A stretch of DNA of 64,000 nucleotides from JAEUTH01 sp039931675. GTDB lineage: Bacteria > Bacteroidota > Bacteroidia > AKYH767-A > OLB10. Under the pieces are notes generated by a model. That model ran no database searches. It had not been told where the DNA came from and was given only the letters and a program-made list of their open reading frames with translations. This document shows positions 63,366-64,000 of the stretch, piece after piece. The stretch spans positions 14,185 to 78,184 of the forward strand of contig JBDTRM010000020.1 in NCBI GenBank assembly GCA_039931675.1, given 5' to 3'. The position numbers and the translations under genes are program-made. Each line of letters starts with the position of its first letter. Within the stretch, counting starts at the first letter, position 1.

Positions 63366-64000
63366 TCAGTTCACTCTTAAAACTTTTGCGGTAATTTTTT
63401 GATCAGGAGTATTGATTGTTATAAAATAAATTCCTTTAGATAACGCGGCAGGCGAAATTTCAATATTGTCTATGTCAGAATAGTTAAAAGAATTTATTTC
63501 TCTGCCTGTAACATCATTGATATTAACTACAACATTTTTTTCAGTTGTATTAAGATTAATAATAAGATTACCGGTTCCATTTGCAAAATCATTGGTGTTT
63601 AATAACTGAACAGGATTGCTAATATCACCTAACTCATTAATTGCCGCAAATGTGCAAGCACCTGTATATAAGCCACGCGCAGTAAAGCGGTCGCAAAGAT
63701 TAAAAAAGTTAGCTCCCCCGGTAAGCAATGAATCAGCTTGTATAACCAATAAAGCTGCATCCGGCATAGTCATGTTATTGCTCCAACTGTATAACGACTC
63801 ATACATTATTTTATCTGTGGTGTTTTTTCCAACAAGACCCCATATTTCCATCATTACTGCGCACCATATTTCACCATCTGCATGCACTTCGTTAACTAAA
63901 GCCTGCGGATAATGTTTGGTGCCATTTGCAGGACGTCCGCTCCAAAATTCATTAAAACCATCCCATGTAAAAACCTGGTACCAGTGATATGGATCAATAT
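63366..64000 (-). CDS. C-terminal part of a probable M36 (fungalysin-like) peptidase with T9SS tail, truncated by window edge
   Basis: The frame is open to the window end, so the N-terminal part, including any HExxH zinc site, lies outside. Residues visible from the edge: WYQVFTWDGFNEFWSGRP, TKHYPQALVNEVHADGEIWC, DKIMYESLY, and MTMPDAALLVIQAD...FFNLCDRFTARGL, the pattern of the C-terminal helical lobe of fungalysin-family metallopeptidases. A T9SS tail follows (NLNTTEKNVVVNINDVTGRE, LSKGIYFITINT, stop at 63366). An in-frame GTG at 63887 is not the true start. The M36 call rests on this region only. Confidence 0.7.
   Translation of the reverse strand, partial: IDPYHWYQVFTWDGFNEFWSGRPANGTKHYPQALVNEVHADGEIWCAVMMEIWGLVGKNTTDKIMYESLYSWSNNMTMPDAALLVIQADSLLTGGANFFNLCDRFTARGLYTGACTFAAINELGDISNPVQLLNTNDFANGTGNLIINLNTTEKNVVVNINDVTGREINSFNYSDIDNIEISPAALSKGIYFITINTPDQKITAKVLRVN

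Noticed and set aside
1..64000. tRNA, rRNA or known riboswitch
   Set aside because: No cloverleaf with a GTTCnAnnC T-arm and CCA-type end, no rRNA-like stretch and no known riboswitch core was recognised in the gaps, though a covariance search was not possible.

Overview
The window looks like chromosome of an uncultured or little-studied Bacteroidota (Bacteroidetes) bacterium. The evidence is AT-rich DNA; at least ten proteins, whole, partial or decayed, ending in a Por-type (T9SS) C-terminal sorting domain; promoters of the Bacteroidetes form TTTG-N18-TAnnTTTG; and family or neighbour combinations typical of the phylum (DUF4290 beside murA, a GWxTD lipoprotein, a BatA-domain protein beside a dihydroorotase-like gene, MoaC-MoaB fusion). 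Species cannot be named from sequence alone.

Layout. 1-8.5 kb: a 5'-truncated repeat protein, a TPR membrane protein, then a solitary AAA-type ATPase framed by palindromic operators and by a decayed copy of the first ~60 codons of the BatA-domain gene that follows it; next a dihydroorotase-like protein lacking key metal ligands, and a cold-shock gene. 9-22.8 kb: a molybdenum-cofactor/formate cluster on the minus strand (fdhD, fhs, moaCB, moaE, moeB-rhodanese, moaD, mobA, thioesterase, then moeA and a TauE/SafE transporter). It is split by 16.3-20.8 kb, which holds a SnoaL-like gene, a zeta-toxin-like kinase with an overlapping partner, and a large STAND NTPase with an Mrr-like nuclease domain (a probable defence gene). 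23-37.6 kb: a GNAT enzyme, then a co-directional array of secreted or surface proteins (SBBP/PKD protein, two tandem propeller paralogues, FN3-GEVED protein, another propeller) bracketed by two paralogous small lipoproteins. 37.6-47.1 kb: a cyclase pseudogene, AraC regulator, NTF2-like protein, TPR-HTH regulator with a duplicated 5' end, further T9SS proteins, DinB-like and S33 hydrolase genes, and a REP-associated transposase. 47.2-64 kb: Old Yellow Enzyme, alpha/beta hydrolase, antitoxin-like, VOC and response regulator genes, GT39-like membrane protein, rlmB, GWxTD lipoprotein, Omp85-like protein, ung, TlpA-like thioredoxin, T9SS protein, murA, DUF4290 and the C-terminal part of a probable M36 peptidase.

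How the parts work together. The 9-22.8 kb genes supply most steps of molybdopterin synthesis (cyclic pyranopterin formation, sulfur transfer, MPT synthase, nucleotidylation or Mo insertion) and FdhD sulfur transfer for a formate dehydrogenase; moaA and the dehydrogenase itself are not in the window. The T9SS proteins are cargo, not the secretion machine. Non-coding DNA is rich in dispersed inverted repeats: a TGTCATCCTG family (4 loci), a 106-113 bp nested inverted repeat (3 copies, one inside a reading frame), a 29-bp GTAGAGACGTTGCA palindrome (2 copies) and REP-like hairpins beside the transposase. The most unusual structures are the ATPase module at 3.0-4.5 kb, the two places where the 5' end of a gene is duplicated around inserted DNA, and the defence genes inside the molybdenum cluster. 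No tRNA, rRNA or CRISPR array was seen.
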